Source: BJ22 sp021298375 (GTDB lineage: Bacteria; Planctomycetota; Planctomycetia; Pirellulales; Pirellulaceae). From it: a DNA stretch of 64,000 nt. Under the pieces are notes generated by a model, which saw only the letters and a program-made list of their open reading frames with translations, ran no database searches and had not been told where the DNA came from. Of the stretch, positions 36,588-45,834 are shown piece after piece. A program made the translations under genes and the position numbers. The first letter of the stretch is position 1, and each line of letters opens with the position of its first letter. The stretch spans positions 1-64,000 of the forward strand of contig JBKDOL010000110.1 in NCBI GenBank assembly GCA_046343015.1, in the 5' to 3' direction.

Positions 36588-37114
36588 CCGCAGTCGCTTC
36601 TCTGTGACTGGCCGCAAGAGCCCGGACTCGCTGTAACACCTAAGTTCAGAAAAGGGGAGCCAAACCCCGGCACGCCTCGCGACCAGCCGACAAGCACTTC
36701 CCGACGGGAGACCGGCGAGAGCACCCACTCCAGCAACTGAGCAGCCAGCCCAGCCGCCGCGCAAGGCCGCTCGACGCCTCCCTTTTTCCAAGCCGTCAAT
36801 TTACCAGAATTGAAACAGCACCGGCAACGAGCGGCACCGCGAATCCCAATTCGCACCGGGACCCCATCTGATGCTACGGGACCAATCTTCTTCGCGAGTC
36901 AGACAGCCCGACTCGATTGATACCACTCGCCCAACCTGACGCTCGCCCAATTCGCCGGGTTGCCTTGGAAAAGGCCAGCCCAATTTGAGGGCAAAGTTCA
37001 GTGAACGCAACAATCTTCCCGACGGGACCCAGCTTGCTCGATTTAACCCAAGACCTAGCTTATCCCCCGAGACGCCGCGCGGATCGCGACCCTGGGCGCA
37101 ATGCGCCAAAAAAA

Positions 37115-37145
37115 CTGGCAATCAAGAGAACCCTGGCAATCAAGA
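37115..37145 (+). repeat. Two-copy tandem duplication (period 18)
   Basis: CTGGCAATCAAGA occurs at 37115-37127 and again at 37133-37145, inside a gene-free gap. Confidence 0.7.
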
Positions 37146-37420
37146 TCGAGCGGGCGCTTCGGGACAACCGGAAGCAGGTCAAACAACGACGTGGAAGTGG
37201 CTCGGATGCGGCAGCAAGCAGGGCAGAAACGCGTGAATCAATTGGAAGTCAGTCGCTTTCATCCACGCGGCTCGGAATTCTATGGTTCAGACTCCCCGCG
37301 GGCGAGGGCTTCCCCGCGAAAATCAGCCGCGCCATCCAGCCTCCCCACAAATTAGGCTGAATTCAATCATCCCCAGCCCTCATTCTTTACCCCTTGCCTG
37401 CCAGAAGCGCAGCCGGCCGT

Positions 37421-37426
37421 TAGAAT
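37421..37426 (+). promoter_or_regulatory. Candidate -10 box (TAGAAT), leaderless arrangement
   Basis: TAGAAT ends 6 nt before the ATG at 37433. As at 2188, the predicted transcript would start at the ATG with no room for a Shine-Dalgarno site. Confidence 0.4.
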
Positions 37427-37432
37427 TGGGGT

Positions 37433-38953
37433 ATGCATATCGACCTGAGACGCACACCCCCCCGACGCCCAGAGCGCGAGCCACGGAATCGCCATGGTTC
37501 CGAAGCTGCCGTGCGTTCTCGATTGCTGATGCTAGTTGGTCTCCTGGTCTTCGTGTTTCTGCTGATGGGCGAGGCCCGCAAGCCGGAAAACTACCACTGG
37601 CTGACCAAGCTTCAGGGTGGAGGCGAGGCGAGCAAGGCCCCTTCTCAACCTCGACCGAGACCAGCCCGGGTCGACTCCAAAACCGGCACGAAGATACTGG
37701 ACATTACCGACTCGCTCCCCGACCGCCCTTTGAGCCGCCCGACTCCGGCCGCACCTCGAGTTCGCCGCGAACAAGCCGAGGGGATGCCCAACCAGGAACT
37801 TTCCGCTGGTCCGCTGGGGAACCTCTCCGAAGTGCGGACAACGACCGAGGCGAAGGTAAGCCCGTGGCGAGAACTCCTTAACGGTCTGGGCGGCGATGAG
37901 CGGACCACCCTGTTTCGCCTCCTCCAGGCGGACAACCCCGTTGCCTCGCCCGACGCGCTTCCGCAGTCCCCGCTGTCTGAGCAAGCGACCTCATTCGTCG
38001 GCAAACTGAACAGCCAAGTCAATGACCTGTTCGCTACTCAACTTGACCGGACCAGTTCAGATCGCAGCGCGGAGGAGCGGGACCGTCAGACCGCTGCGGT
38101 GATCGAATTTAAATCGAAATGGGACGCGAACGTCTTTCCCGCATTTCAGGCAGCGGTCGCTGGCAACCCTTTGACTCCAGAGCAGGCCGTTGCCATCCGC
38201 TCCGCACGGGAAGAGATTTTCCGGCAGTCCCTCGCCTTGATTCAGGATGCCACGGAGGTGGCGCGGCCGGCTGATGCGCTCGCCTGGCTTCTGGCATGGA
38301 ATCAATTGCTTCGCGCTCCCCTCGGCGGAACGACTCCCGTCACGCCCTACGAATTACTGACCCAGCCCAAACAGTATCGCGGCCGTGCGGTTTCCTTTTC
38401 CGGGACTCTCCGCGGCATTGAAACGGCGACGGCGAATGAACAGGAACTGGGAATCAGCCAATACTACGTGCTTTGGATTCAACCGAAAGAGCTGGACCGC
38501 ACACCCTACTGCGTTTACGCCGCCGAGTTGCCAGCTGAGCTCCGTCCAAACGAGGGGCGTTTTGAAAACACGAAGCAGCCGCTGACGGTGCGCGGAATGT
38601 TCTGGAAAGTGCGCACTTATGTCGACACGACCAAGGCGATCGCAACCTGCCCACTCGTCCTGGCGAGAAATGTCGTCCTGACGACTGCTCCAGTCGCCGC
38701 GGAGCCTTATCGCTGGAAACCACCCGCATGGGTGCTCTGGACGATCAGCCTGCTCTTGCCCTTCGTAGCCTTGGGTATCGCCTGGCGGATTTACCAGACA
38801 GGAAAGGAATTTGCTCCACCCCGGTCACCGGGACGCACGCGGATGATTCTCGATTCGCTGGAGGAGCTAGGCGCGGATAGTTCGATTCAATCTGCCCGCG
38901 AGAGTCTCGCTCGACTCGAAACGCCGCCAGACCAGCCCGCTGAGGAACGATAG
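37433..38953 (+). CDS. Two-span membrane protein with a 'PKQYRG' module
   Basis: The 506-residue protein has membrane segments near residues 29-46 and 424-444. A long helical, charged extracytoplasmic part lies between them. Around residues 303-400 it carries a beta-rich module beginning ELLTQPKQYRGRAVSFSG, very like modules in the next protein. I infer an OB-like fold, unproved. Conserved features are PYCVYAAELP and LTVRGMFWKV. It is followed after 9 bp by the related gene, so the two are in one operon. No family is recognised. Confidence 0.8.
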   Translation: MHIDLRRTPPRRPEREPRNRHGSEAAVRSRLLMLVGLLVFVFLLMGEARKPENYHWLTKLQGGGEASKAPSQPRPRPARVDSKTGTKILDITDSLPDRPLSRPTPAAPRVRREQAEGMPNQELSAGPLGNLSEVRTTTEAKVSPWRELLNGLGGDERTTLFRLLQADNPVASPDALPQSPLSEQATSFVGKLNSQVNDLFATQLDRTSSDRSAEERDRQTAAVIEFKSKWDANVFPAFQAAVAGNPLTPEQAVAIRSAREEIFRQSLALIQDATEVARPADALAWLLAWNQLLRAPLGGTTPVTPYELLTQPKQYRGRAVSFSGTLRGIETATANEQELGISQYYVLWIQPKELDRTPYCVYAAELPAELRPNEGRFENTKQPLTVRGMFWKVRTYVDTTKAIATCPLVLARNVVLTTAPVAAEPYRWKPPAWVLWTISLLLPFVALGIAWRIYQTGKEFAPPRSPGRTRMILDSLEELGADSSIQSARESLARLETPPDQPAEER

Positions 38954-38962
38954 GGCCCGGAC

Positions 38963-40318
38963 ATGTTCGATCAGATTTCTCCGCCAACCAGTCCGCTTCG
39001 TCGCCCGAGTCGGCGGCGCGCGGTTTTGGCAATCGCGATCGCCATCTGTTTCGGCTGCGGCTACTTCGCGGCGGACGACTTGGCAGCTTGGCAGACCGAG
39101 AAGATTTTTCCGGGAGAACTCGCAGGACTCGACCAGAGCGAATCGCTCCTGATCGATGACGATCAACCGCTGGCGGCTCAGTCCGGCTTTCTGGTGCGAC
39201 TGCTTTATCGGGCTCGCAAGGCGACTCCCGAGAGTCTGCGGAGTTTTGCGACTTATTCCCAATCCGTTTCGCTGGGCGAGTTGATACGAGCTCCCAAGCA
39301 GTATCGCGGCTGGGTCTTTCGGCTGAGCGGACAAGCCAAGTCGGCCGAGTGGGTATCGACCGGCGAAGCTGGCGAGGAGGTACTGGGCAAATTCTGCCGC
39401 GTACGAATCGTGACCGAGAGCGGGCAAGAGGTGGTGGTCTACAGCGTCGACGCGCCTCGCGCCTGGACCAATGGCAAAGCCCGCAGCGAGATGCTCGACG
39501 AACCGTGCGCCTGTTTCGGCTTCTTCGCCGTCCGACCGCGCGGGGAGGATGGCGAGGCCTCCAGCCCGATCTTTGTCGCGCGTCGAGTCGAATGGTATCC
39601 CAAGGGGACCAAGGCGTTGTCGGAACAGGGCTTCGACTCTGGCCTGCTCGACATGGCGCGAATTCATAATCTTCGCCCCTTCAGCGAAGAAGAAACCGAA
39701 GCGTTCTATGCGCTGCTCAACGCCAGCGGCAAAGCGGATTTCGCCAACGCTCTCAATGGCAGTTTGCCTGTGGGCTTTTTTGAGTTGCTGGCCAGTCCGC
39801 AAGAGAAGGTTGGTTCGGTTGTCGAATTCGAAGCCACCGTCCGCCGCGTTGTACCGGTGGCGATTGCTCCGAAGCATGGCGTAAGCGAAAACCGGTTTTA
39901 TCAGATCGACGCCTTTTTTCGACTTGGCGATACGCCGGTGGAGATTCGTGGAGCGAACGGCGAGGCGATTCGCTACCAAACCCGGTTTCCCGTGACGATC
40001 GATGCGGTGCACCTGGTCGGAGAGCCGTCGAGCTTGGTGGGCCAGCGAATTCGCGTCCGCGGTTGGCTGTACCGATTCTGGAAATACGATTCGGAGTTCG
40101 TGGACCAGAAAGCCGCCGGCTCGGGGCAACTCGCGCCCTTGATCATGGCGAGCCAGATTGAATTGCTCCCGGAAGTCGGAGGCGGCACGGTCGCAAGACT
40201 GGCTTATCTGGCGATTGCCGCAGCGGCGATGGCAATTGGCTTTACCTGGTGGGTCACCCGGCGCCAGGTTCCGGGGCGTTCCGAGCGGCCGCCATTGCCC
40301 GAGCGAATCGACCTGTAA
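38963..40318 (+). CDS. Two-span membrane protein with two 'PKQYRG'-like modules
   Basis: The 451-residue protein has a hydrophobic N-terminal segment (about 21-37) and a C-terminal one (about 412-431). Between them, a first module starts ELIRAPKQYRGWVFRLSG (about 111). A second, more divergent one starts ELLASPQEKVGSVVEFEA (about 274), continuing to GQRIRVRGWLYRFWKY. The topology matches the preceding protein, so the pair probably form a complex facing the periplasm or paryphoplasm. The function is unknown. Confidence 0.8.
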   Translation: MFDQISPPTSPLRRPSRRRAVLAIAIAICFGCGYFAADDLAAWQTEKIFPGELAGLDQSESLLIDDDQPLAAQSGFLVRLLYRARKATPESLRSFATYSQSVSLGELIRAPKQYRGWVFRLSGQAKSAEWVSTGEAGEEVLGKFCRVRIVTESGQEVVVYSVDAPRAWTNGKARSEMLDEPCACFGFFAVRPRGEDGEASSPIFVARRVEWYPKGTKALSEQGFDSGLLDMARIHNLRPFSEEETEAFYALLNASGKADFANALNGSLPVGFFELLASPQEKVGSVVEFEATVRRVVPVAIAPKHGVSENRFYQIDAFFRLGDTPVEIRGANGEAIRYQTRFPVTIDAVHLVGEPSSLVGQRIRVRGWLYRFWKYDSEFVDQKAAGSGQLAPLIMASQIELLPEVGGGTVARLAYLAIAAAAMAIGFTWWVTRRQVPGRSERPPLPERIDL

Positions 40319-40604
40319 ATGCCAGCCGCTTTGCGTCAGCTTTACTCTCCGCACGACGGACTTCCAGGGCGTCGAGAGACTGACGAAAGACTGCCCCCCT
40401 CGTCCGTCTGAAGGCTCGCTGGACTGGAAGTCCGTCATGCCATTTGAAAATCTGTCGCAACATGCAGAAAAGGCCGGGAAATCGGGGCGGGGCTTGTCCC
40501 TCGGAGGCTTCTGCGGGATATTCTCGGGGACGGCCTGTAAGCCGATTTTTTGGCTGCATTCCCAGCCAATCCTGCGACAACTGTAAATCAAGGAATCTAC
40601 TCAG

Positions 40605-41555
40605 ATGAAACGTGCGAAGATCACGGTCGTCGGTGCCGGCAACGTCGGTGCCACCACCGCTCACTGGTGCGCCTCGATGGAACTCGGAGATATCGTACTG
40701 CTCGATATTCCAGCCGTTGGCGATATGCCCAAGGGCAAAGGTCTCGACCTGATGCAGTGCGGACCGATCGCCGGCTTTGACTCCAACATCATCGGCACTT
40801 CGGACTACGCCGATGCGGCTGGTTCCGATGTCGTCGTGATCACTGCCGGGATCGCCCGCAAGCCAGGGATGAGCCGCGACGACCTCCTCTCGACCAACGC
40901 CAAGATTGTCACTGCCGTCAGCGAACAGGTTCGCCTGCACTGCCCGGATGCTGTGGTGATCGTGGTCAGCAACCCGCTCGACGCGATGGTCCAGCAGTGC
41001 CAGGCGGTCACCGGGTTCCCGGCTCATCGGGTGATTGGCCAGGCCGGCGTGCTCGACACGGCGCGCTACCGCACCTTCATTGCAATGGAACTCGGCTGCA
41101 GCGTCGAAGACGTCTCGGCCATGCTGCTCGGCGGCCACGGCGATACGATGGTCCCGATGCCCAGCTGCACCAGCGTCGGCGGCATCCCGCTGCGACAACT
41201 GCTGCCGGACGCGACGATCAACCGCCTCGTCGACCGCGCCCGCGTCGGTGGAGCCGAAATTGTTGCTCTGCTCAAGACCGGCAGTGCCTATTACGCTCCG
41301 GCTGCGGCCTGTGCCCAGATGGTCGAAGCGATCGTCAAGGACAAGAAGCGGCTCGTTCCCTGTGCGGCTTACTGCGACAAGGAATACGGCGTCGGCGGTT
41401 ACTACGTCGGCGTGCCGATCATCCTCGGATCGGGCGGCGTGGAGAAGATCATCGAACTGGAGCTGACCGAGCAGGAACAAAAGGACTTCACCAAGAGCGT
41501 CAACGCGGTGAAGGAACTGGTCGGCGTGATGAATGGCCTGATGGCCAACGCCTAA
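40605..41555 (+). CDS. mdh: Malate dehydrogenase (LDH-like type)
   Basis: This enzyme oxidises malate to oxaloacetate with NAD in the TCA cycle. The 316 residues include the Rossmann motif GAGNVG (10-15), IARKPGMSRDDLL (83-95) with Arg85 giving malate rather than lactate specificity, NPLD (123-126), Arg154 in DTARYR and the catalytic His178 in GGHGDTM. Codon choice is strongly biased toward C/G-ending codons compared with neighbours, suggesting high expression. A strong terminator follows, so the unit is monocistronic. Confidence 0.96.
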   Translation: MKRAKITVVGAGNVGATTAHWCASMELGDIVLLDIPAVGDMPKGKGLDLMQCGPIAGFDSNIIGTSDYADAAGSDVVVITAGIARKPGMSRDDLLSTNAKIVTAVSEQVRLHCPDAVVIVVSNPLDAMVQQCQAVTGFPAHRVIGQAGVLDTARYRTFIAMELGCSVEDVSAMLLGGHGDTMVPMPSCTSVGGIPLRQLLPDATINRLVDRARVGGAEIVALLKTGSAYYAPAAACAQMVEAIVKDKKRLVPCAAYCDKEYGVGGYYVGVPIILGSGGVEKIIELELTEQEQKDFTKSVNAVKELVGVMNGLMANA

Positions 41556-41584
41556 GCTTTCCTGTTCATTACGTTAAAAACAAA

Positions 41585-41619
41585 AACGGGCAGCGAATCA
41601 CATCGCTGCCCGTTTTTTT
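41585..41619 (+). terminator. Rho-independent terminator of mdh
   Basis: A 12-bp perfect stem (AACGGGCAGCGA, 41585-41596, pairing with 41603-41614), a 6-nt loop and a T tract lie 30 bp after the mdh stop. Confidence 0.95.
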
Positions 41620-41635
41620 GTGCGGAGAGAAGACG

Positions 41636-41757
41636 AATCACTCATCAGCACTCATCGAAAGCAATCAACAACCAACCCCGAAACTCTCGATTTCGGTCAC
41701 TGCTTCAATTTCTTCCTCCGTGCCTCCGAGCCTCCGTGAGAGACCTTCTTCCTACTT
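41636..41757 (+). repeat. Dispersed repeat, copy A (direct repeat with copy B)
   Basis: About 120 bp running from CATCAGCAC through GATTTCGG.CACTGCTTCAA to the CCTCCGTG words and GAGAGACCTTCTTCCT. It is roughly 80% identical by eye to 45576-45698 in the same orientation. It lies between the mdh terminator and the 3' end of the gene 41785-42990. Confidence 0.85.
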
Positions 41758-41784
41758 CATGTGACAAGACCCAGACAACGACCG

Positions 41785-42990
41785 CTATTCGACGCCATTG
41801 GCGCCATTAAAGTACCACGTGCCATCTTTTTTTATAAAGGAAAGGAAACCGATTTGAGGAACGCCTTTTGGACTTTTCACAGTCGGATCGAAACTCACTT
41901 GCACTTCCACATTTTCGTTGGAAGTAAGAGTTACCCAAAGTATGTCCGGTGACTTAATCAGTGTGAGTTGCAGGTACATGAGGAGCCATGACTCAGGCTT
42001 TTCGTTATTCCGGGAAAGTTCATCCAACCTCCCGGTAATCCGAGCACGATCCGCCTCCTGCGAACCGGATTCCAAGAAGCCGACAAAGTCATTGTTCTCC
42101 AGCAAGGCGATCCACTCAGAGATTCGGCCACGAAGCTCTTCACGCAATCGTGATTCGTTCACCCGTCCCAAGTCTTTGCCCTCAACCCGAGGAACAGCTA
42201 AATCCGGCGCAGTCACAGTCGGTTGCCCTCCAACTGGCGGCAAGCTCAGCGGAGAGACAGGTGGTTCAGGTAGACCAGGTTGGGAGCTTGATGGGAGAGG
42301 ATAAGCTTTCGGATCATAACTGTTGGTGGGTGCTGAATATGGAGACAACAGCTGGCGGTTGACGATCGCCTGATTCGCAGAGCCGCTTTCCGGAAAGCCA
42401 AGCCCATCGGCCTGACTGAGGACCATCTGCAGCTTGAGCTCAACAACTCGCTCTTTGGCCGCGCGACGCTTGTCGAGTTGTTCCTTCAGCTTTGCCAAAC
42501 GGGCTTCCAACTCCTCAACCTGCTTTGACTGTCCCTCGACAAACAGGTCGTACCGCTTCTCAAGGTTGGCCTTGAGTTCAGCGGAAGCCTTGCCCTTGGC
42601 GGCATCATCAGCAGCGGCCTGATAAGCCTGATAGGCCTGCCGATAAGCAGTCGCCAGTTCAGCATTTTCAATCGGCTGATATTTCAGAACCCAACTTCCA
42701 TTCTCCATTTCCCATGCGGCGATCATTCCACTGGAATTAAAGGCACCATTGCCTTGCGCCGGGGGGGCTGGGGGAATCGGCATTTGGCTGGCAGGCAACG
42801 CAGGTAACGTTCCTGCTCCCCCGCTGTAGTCGACTTCATAACGCGTGCGTTCCGTGTAGCGGGACAATGCCGGAGAGCTTGACGAACCACTTATCTTCCG
42901 TGTTGTCGCCGGAGTCGGCTCCTGAGCGAAAAACCAATTGCAGGCAAACATCGAAGCGACCAGCCCGGTGGTCAAAAAAACGAATTTCAT
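41785..42990 (-). CDS. Exported coiled-coil protein of unknown function
   Basis: The 401-residue protein has a signal peptide ending near FFAQ (start ATG 42990, AGGAG 7 nt upstream). A low-complexity Ser/Pro region follows, then a coiled coil at about 120-195 (rich in KQVEELEARLAKLKEQ-type heptads). A proline-rich linker leads to a C-terminal globular domain. Composition is less GC-rich than the neighbours at many codons. It is downstream of the sigma factor/kinase pair with a 139-bp gap, so it may be a target or partner of that pair. No family is recognised. Confidence 0.78.
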   Translation of the reverse strand: MKFVFLTTGLVASMFACNWFFAQEPTPATTRKISGSSSSPALSRYTERTRYEVDYSGGAGTLPALPASQMPIPPAPPAQGNGAFNSSGMIAAWEMENGSWVLKYQPIENAELATAYRQAYQAYQAAADDAAKGKASAELKANLEKRYDLFVEGQSKQVEELEARLAKLKEQLDKRRAAKERVVELKLQMVLSQADGLGFPESGSANQAIVNRQLLSPYSAPTNSYDPKAYPLPSSSQPGLPEPPVSPLSLPPVGGQPTVTAPDLAVPRVEGKDLGRVNESRLREELRGRISEWIALLENNDFVGFLESGSQEADRARITGRLDELSRNNEKPESWLLMYLQLTLIKSPDILWVTLTSNENVEVQVSFDPTVKSPKGVPQIGFLSFIKKDGTWYFNGANGVE

Positions 42991-43129
42991 CGTTTACTCC
43001 TGAAATTAAAGAGGTAACAACTTGGTGTATTTGCACCGTTCACAGCGAACGCGTGTCTGAGGATTCAGACGGAACGAGAGTCCCTACGCAGGACTTTGGC
43101 TAATCGCAACTCTCGCAATTGCAAACGAG

Positions 43130-44764
43130 TCACGACTGTATCAACTTGAGGATTAAAGACGCTTGCGGCAGGTCTGAGTCTCGTGGCGAGGGCTCAGAAG
43201 CAGAGGGATTCGAGCCGGGTAACGGATCGTTCTGCCTGGCTGGTAGCGGCTCGAAATTTTGCTGTTCCAGCCAGAGCATTTCTTTATCGAGACCATCCAG
43301 TTCGGCTTGCAGCGGATCGGTCTCGAACTCTGTTTTCAACTCCTTCAGCGGCGTGACTTCCACTGCCCGGATCGAAGATTCCAGCTGGGAAAATTCCTCG
43401 ACCCACAAGTTAACCGGAGCCTCCAGTTGCTGGAGCTCCTGCTGATATTCGGCGATGCTCAAGCGGGGCGGCGGGGCAGGAGGGACGGGGGGGGCAGCGA
43501 GCCAATTGGCGAGGCCGTAGCCGAGACCGCCGAGCAGTACGCAACTGAGAGCGGCCGCTGCAGCCCAACCGATTCGGGTCCGAAGGCTGCGCCGTGAAAG
43601 CCCCAGCCGCGGCTGGTCATGGGCCAGCGGCTGGTTGAGATGCGCGACGTACTGTTCGAGCAGCTGATTCACTTGCTCGGCCGACTGGTAGCGATCCTCG
43701 GGCCGCTTTTCATGCAGCCGTTCGATCAGTCGCGAAAGCGTCCGCGGCACATCGGAGTTGACTTGCTCGGCCGGAGCGGGTCGTTCGTTGACGATCTTGC
43801 GGAGCACGGCCAGCGGCTGATCGCCGCGAAATGGCTCGCGCCCCGTGGCCATGAAGTAGATCACGCTCCCGAGGCTGAACAAGTCGCTTCGTTCGTCGAC
43901 CGGCTTCCCCTCGGCCTGTTCCGGCGACATGTAGAACGGAGTTCCAGCGAGCCAGCCGGTCTGGGTCAGCGCCGCATCATCCGCGGCCCGGGCCAAACCG
44001 AAGTCGGTGATCATCGCCCGGTTCAGTCCATTCTCCAGCAGAACGTTCGCCGGCTTGATATCGCGGTGCACTAACCCCTGGCGATGCGCGGCGAGCAAGC
44101 CCGCCGCAATCTGCTGGGCAATTCGCACGACGGCCTTAATTGGTAGTGGCCCATGCTTCTGGACATAAGCTTGCAGGGATTGTCCGGGGACGTAACCCAT
44201 CACCAGGTAAGGACAATCGCCCTCCGATTCAATCGCATGAATCGGCACGACATTGGGATGGCTGATTGCCGCTGCAGCTTGAGCTTCGCGGGCGAAGCGT
44301 TTGCGGGCCACGCCGCTGGCGGCAAGGTGAGGGGCGAGAACTTTAATTGCCACAGCCCGGTTCAGCTCGGGGTCGTGCCCCTTGTAGACGACGCCAAAGC
44401 CACCTTGGCCGATCCAGCTTTCGATGTCGAAGCGTCCCAGCCGTCCGAGCATTTCCGGATGACTCGGGGGCTGCAGGGCAGGGGATGGTCGCGCTGCAGA
44501 ACGGCTGCGATTCGACTCCAACAGATCGCCGCTGGTCGGCTCGCGCGTCGTCCGCAGGGCCAAGGTCCGCTCGATCTCATCGCTCGAGAGATGTTCCTCG
44601 GCGGCTCGCCACCAATCGCCGCCCGCAGCCAGCGACTCCAGCCGCTGTCGACACTCGGCACATTGCTCCAAATGCCGCTCGGCCGAGTCCGCTTGCCGCG
44701 TGGCAACCTGACCGCTGAGCACCTGTTGAAGTTCTTCTCGACTCAGGCAAGGTAATGTCTTCAT
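43130..44764 (-). CDS. Membrane Ser/Thr protein kinase with N-terminal zinc-binding motif
   Basis: The 544 residues begin with a zinc anti-sigma-like motif HLEQCAEC (His31, Cys35, Cys38). A complete Hanks-type kinase follows: glycine loop GQGGFGVVYKG (119-129), Lys141, catalytic HRDIKPAN (233-240), DFG (254-256) and a TPFYMSPEQ activation segment. One membrane helix lies near 398-420, then a short Glu/Gln-rich extracytoplasmic coiled coil. Its ATG overlaps the ECF sigma gene stop (ATGA). I infer that it senses a signal outside the cytoplasm and controls that sigma factor. Confidence 0.93.
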   Translation of the reverse strand: MKTLPCLSREELQQVLSGQVATRQADSAERHLEQCAECRQRLESLAAGGDWWRAAEEHLSSDEIERTLALRTTREPTSGDLLESNRSRSAARPSPALQPPSHPEMLGRLGRFDIESWIGQGGFGVVYKGHDPELNRAVAIKVLAPHLAASGVARKRFAREAQAAAAISHPNVVPIHAIESEGDCPYLVMGYVPGQSLQAYVQKHGPLPIKAVVRIAQQIAAGLLAAHRQGLVHRDIKPANVLLENGLNRAMITDFGLARAADDAALTQTGWLAGTPFYMSPEQAEGKPVDERSDLFSLGSVIYFMATGREPFRGDQPLAVLRKIVNERPAPAEQVNSDVPRTLSRLIERLHEKRPEDRYQSAEQVNQLLEQYVAHLNQPLAHDQPRLGLSRRSLRTRIGWAAAAALSCVLLGGLGYGLANWLAAPPVPPAPPPRLSIAEYQQELQQLEAPVNLWVEEFSQLESSIRAVEVTPLKELKTEFETDPLQAELDGLDKEMLWLEQQNFEPLPARQNDPLPGSNPSASEPSPRDSDLPQASLILKLIQS

Positions 44765-45363
44765 TGGTTTGCCTCATTCACCTGAGAATCAAATTCAGTT
44801 TGCTCAATCAGCTCTCGCAGCCGAGCCATCACGCGGCTGCGGGCGATGTAGACCGCGCCGGTGCTGAGCCCCAATTGTTCGGCGACCTCGCTGGGGGACC
44901 GCTGCTCGACCGCCGTCAGCCAAAAGGCTTGCCATGTGGTCGGCACAAATTGATCGCGGGCCTTGCGCGCCGCCCAGCCAAACAGCTCGCGTTGCTGCTC
45001 AAGCTGAAAAATCGAATCGGCGTCGCGCTGGAACTGTTCCAGCTGGCCGCTTTCGGGATTGGTCAGCGGACGGCGAGCGCGGGTCCGAAGCTGTTCAATC
45101 GTCAAGTTGCGAGTGACGCGAGTGAGCCAGCCGCGAAACGTGCCGCGAGCCGGATCATGTTCCCATTCCGGAATCGCCTTGGCGACCCGCGTGAGGACTT
45201 CCTGCGAAATGTCTTGAGCGTCAGCCGGCTGCAAACCGTAGCGGGTGACAAGTCGTTCGATCAGCGGCTGATAGATTTCAACGAATTCCTGCCAGGCGCG
45301 CTCGTCGTCCGGTTGCTGCAGTCGCAACAACAGGCTCGCTCGGGTATCGGGCGCATTTCTCAT
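44761..45363 (-). CDS. ECF-type RNA polymerase sigma factor
   Basis: The 200-residue protein contains sigma region 2 (PADAQDISQEVLTRVAK, then FRGWLTRVTRNLTIEQLR) and region 4 (SPSEVAEQLGLSTGAVYIAR), without region 3, as in ECF sigma factors. It is translationally coupled to the downstream kinase, which starts with a zinc anti-sigma-like motif, as in the ECF groups linked to Ser/Thr kinases in planctomycetes. The target promoters are unknown. The start is ATG 45363. Confidence 0.93.
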   Translation of the reverse strand: MRNAPDTRASLLLRLQQPDDERAWQEFVEIYQPLIERLVTRYGLQPADAQDISQEVLTRVAKAIPEWEHDPARGTFRGWLTRVTRNLTIEQLRTRARRPLTNPESGQLEQFQRDADSIFQLEQQRELFGWAARKARDQFVPTTWQAFWLTAVEQRSPSEVAEQLGLSTGAVYIARSRVMARLRELIEQTEFDSQVNEANQ

Positions 45364-45575
45364 GGCAGGGTTCCGGCGGGACAGGGTCGAGTTAGTGTGG
45401 GCCGGGCGAATGTCGCAGGAATTCCATCCCGCAGGAGATAGTCGCTCGCCAGCCTATTCTCACGAATCTTAATGGGCAAACTTGGCCACACTAAGCTTCA
45501 CGGGCCGCGAAGGGGAATCTTTCAAGCTATTTTCATTTTTTGGCAGAATGCCCAAAAACCGAGGAAGAAGAAGGC

Positions 45576-45698
45576 GAACCATTCATCAGCACGAATCAAA
45601 ATCAATTAACAACAAATCCCAATATTCATGATTTCGGCCACTGCTTCAATTTCCTCCTCCGTGCCTCCGTGCCTCCGTGAGAGACCTTCTTCCTGCTT
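45576..45698 (+). repeat. Dispersed repeat, copy B (direct repeat with copy A)
   Basis: It has the same order of blocks as copy A: CATCAGCAC, GATTTCGGCCACTGCTTCAA, the CCTCCGTG iterations and GAGAGACCTTCTTCCT. Copies A and B bracket the three minus-strand genes 41785-45363. Confidence 0.85.
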
Positions 45699-45716
45699 TC
45701 GTTCGCCAAGCAAGAC

Positions 45717-45834
45717 AGGGTGGATGGCAGCCACGCGGTGCGTACCCACCGGAACCGCCAGCAGGGTTCGGTGGGTGGCGGGGCGGAGAATGCTCGACTC
45801 AGCCGCAAAATCAACCACCGCCCCGACCCACCCT
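45717..45834. repeat. Hairpin-forming repeat element
   Basis: The outer ends AGGGTGG (45717-45723) and CCACCCT (45828-45834) are complementary. An inner arm at 45770-45786 (GGTGGGTGGCGGGGCGG) pairs with 45818-45832 with two unpaired bases. It looks like a small non-autonomous palindromic element beside copy B; the family is not identified. Confidence 0.6.

Larger units (their letters stand above)
36588..37432 (+). other. Divergent intergenic region, no gene seen
   Basis: This 845-bp gap separates the minus-strand Exb/Tol operon from the plus-strand gene at 37433, so it should hold both promoters. Short frames on both strands lack ribosome sites and protein-like composition. It contains an 18-bp-period duplication at 37115-37145 and a TAGAAT box at its right end. 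Confidence 0.5.

Noticed and set aside
36588..36791. Upstream extension of the large TPR protein
   Set aside because: It is Arg/Trp/Cys-rich, not signal-like, and ATG 36587 starts a proper signal segment.
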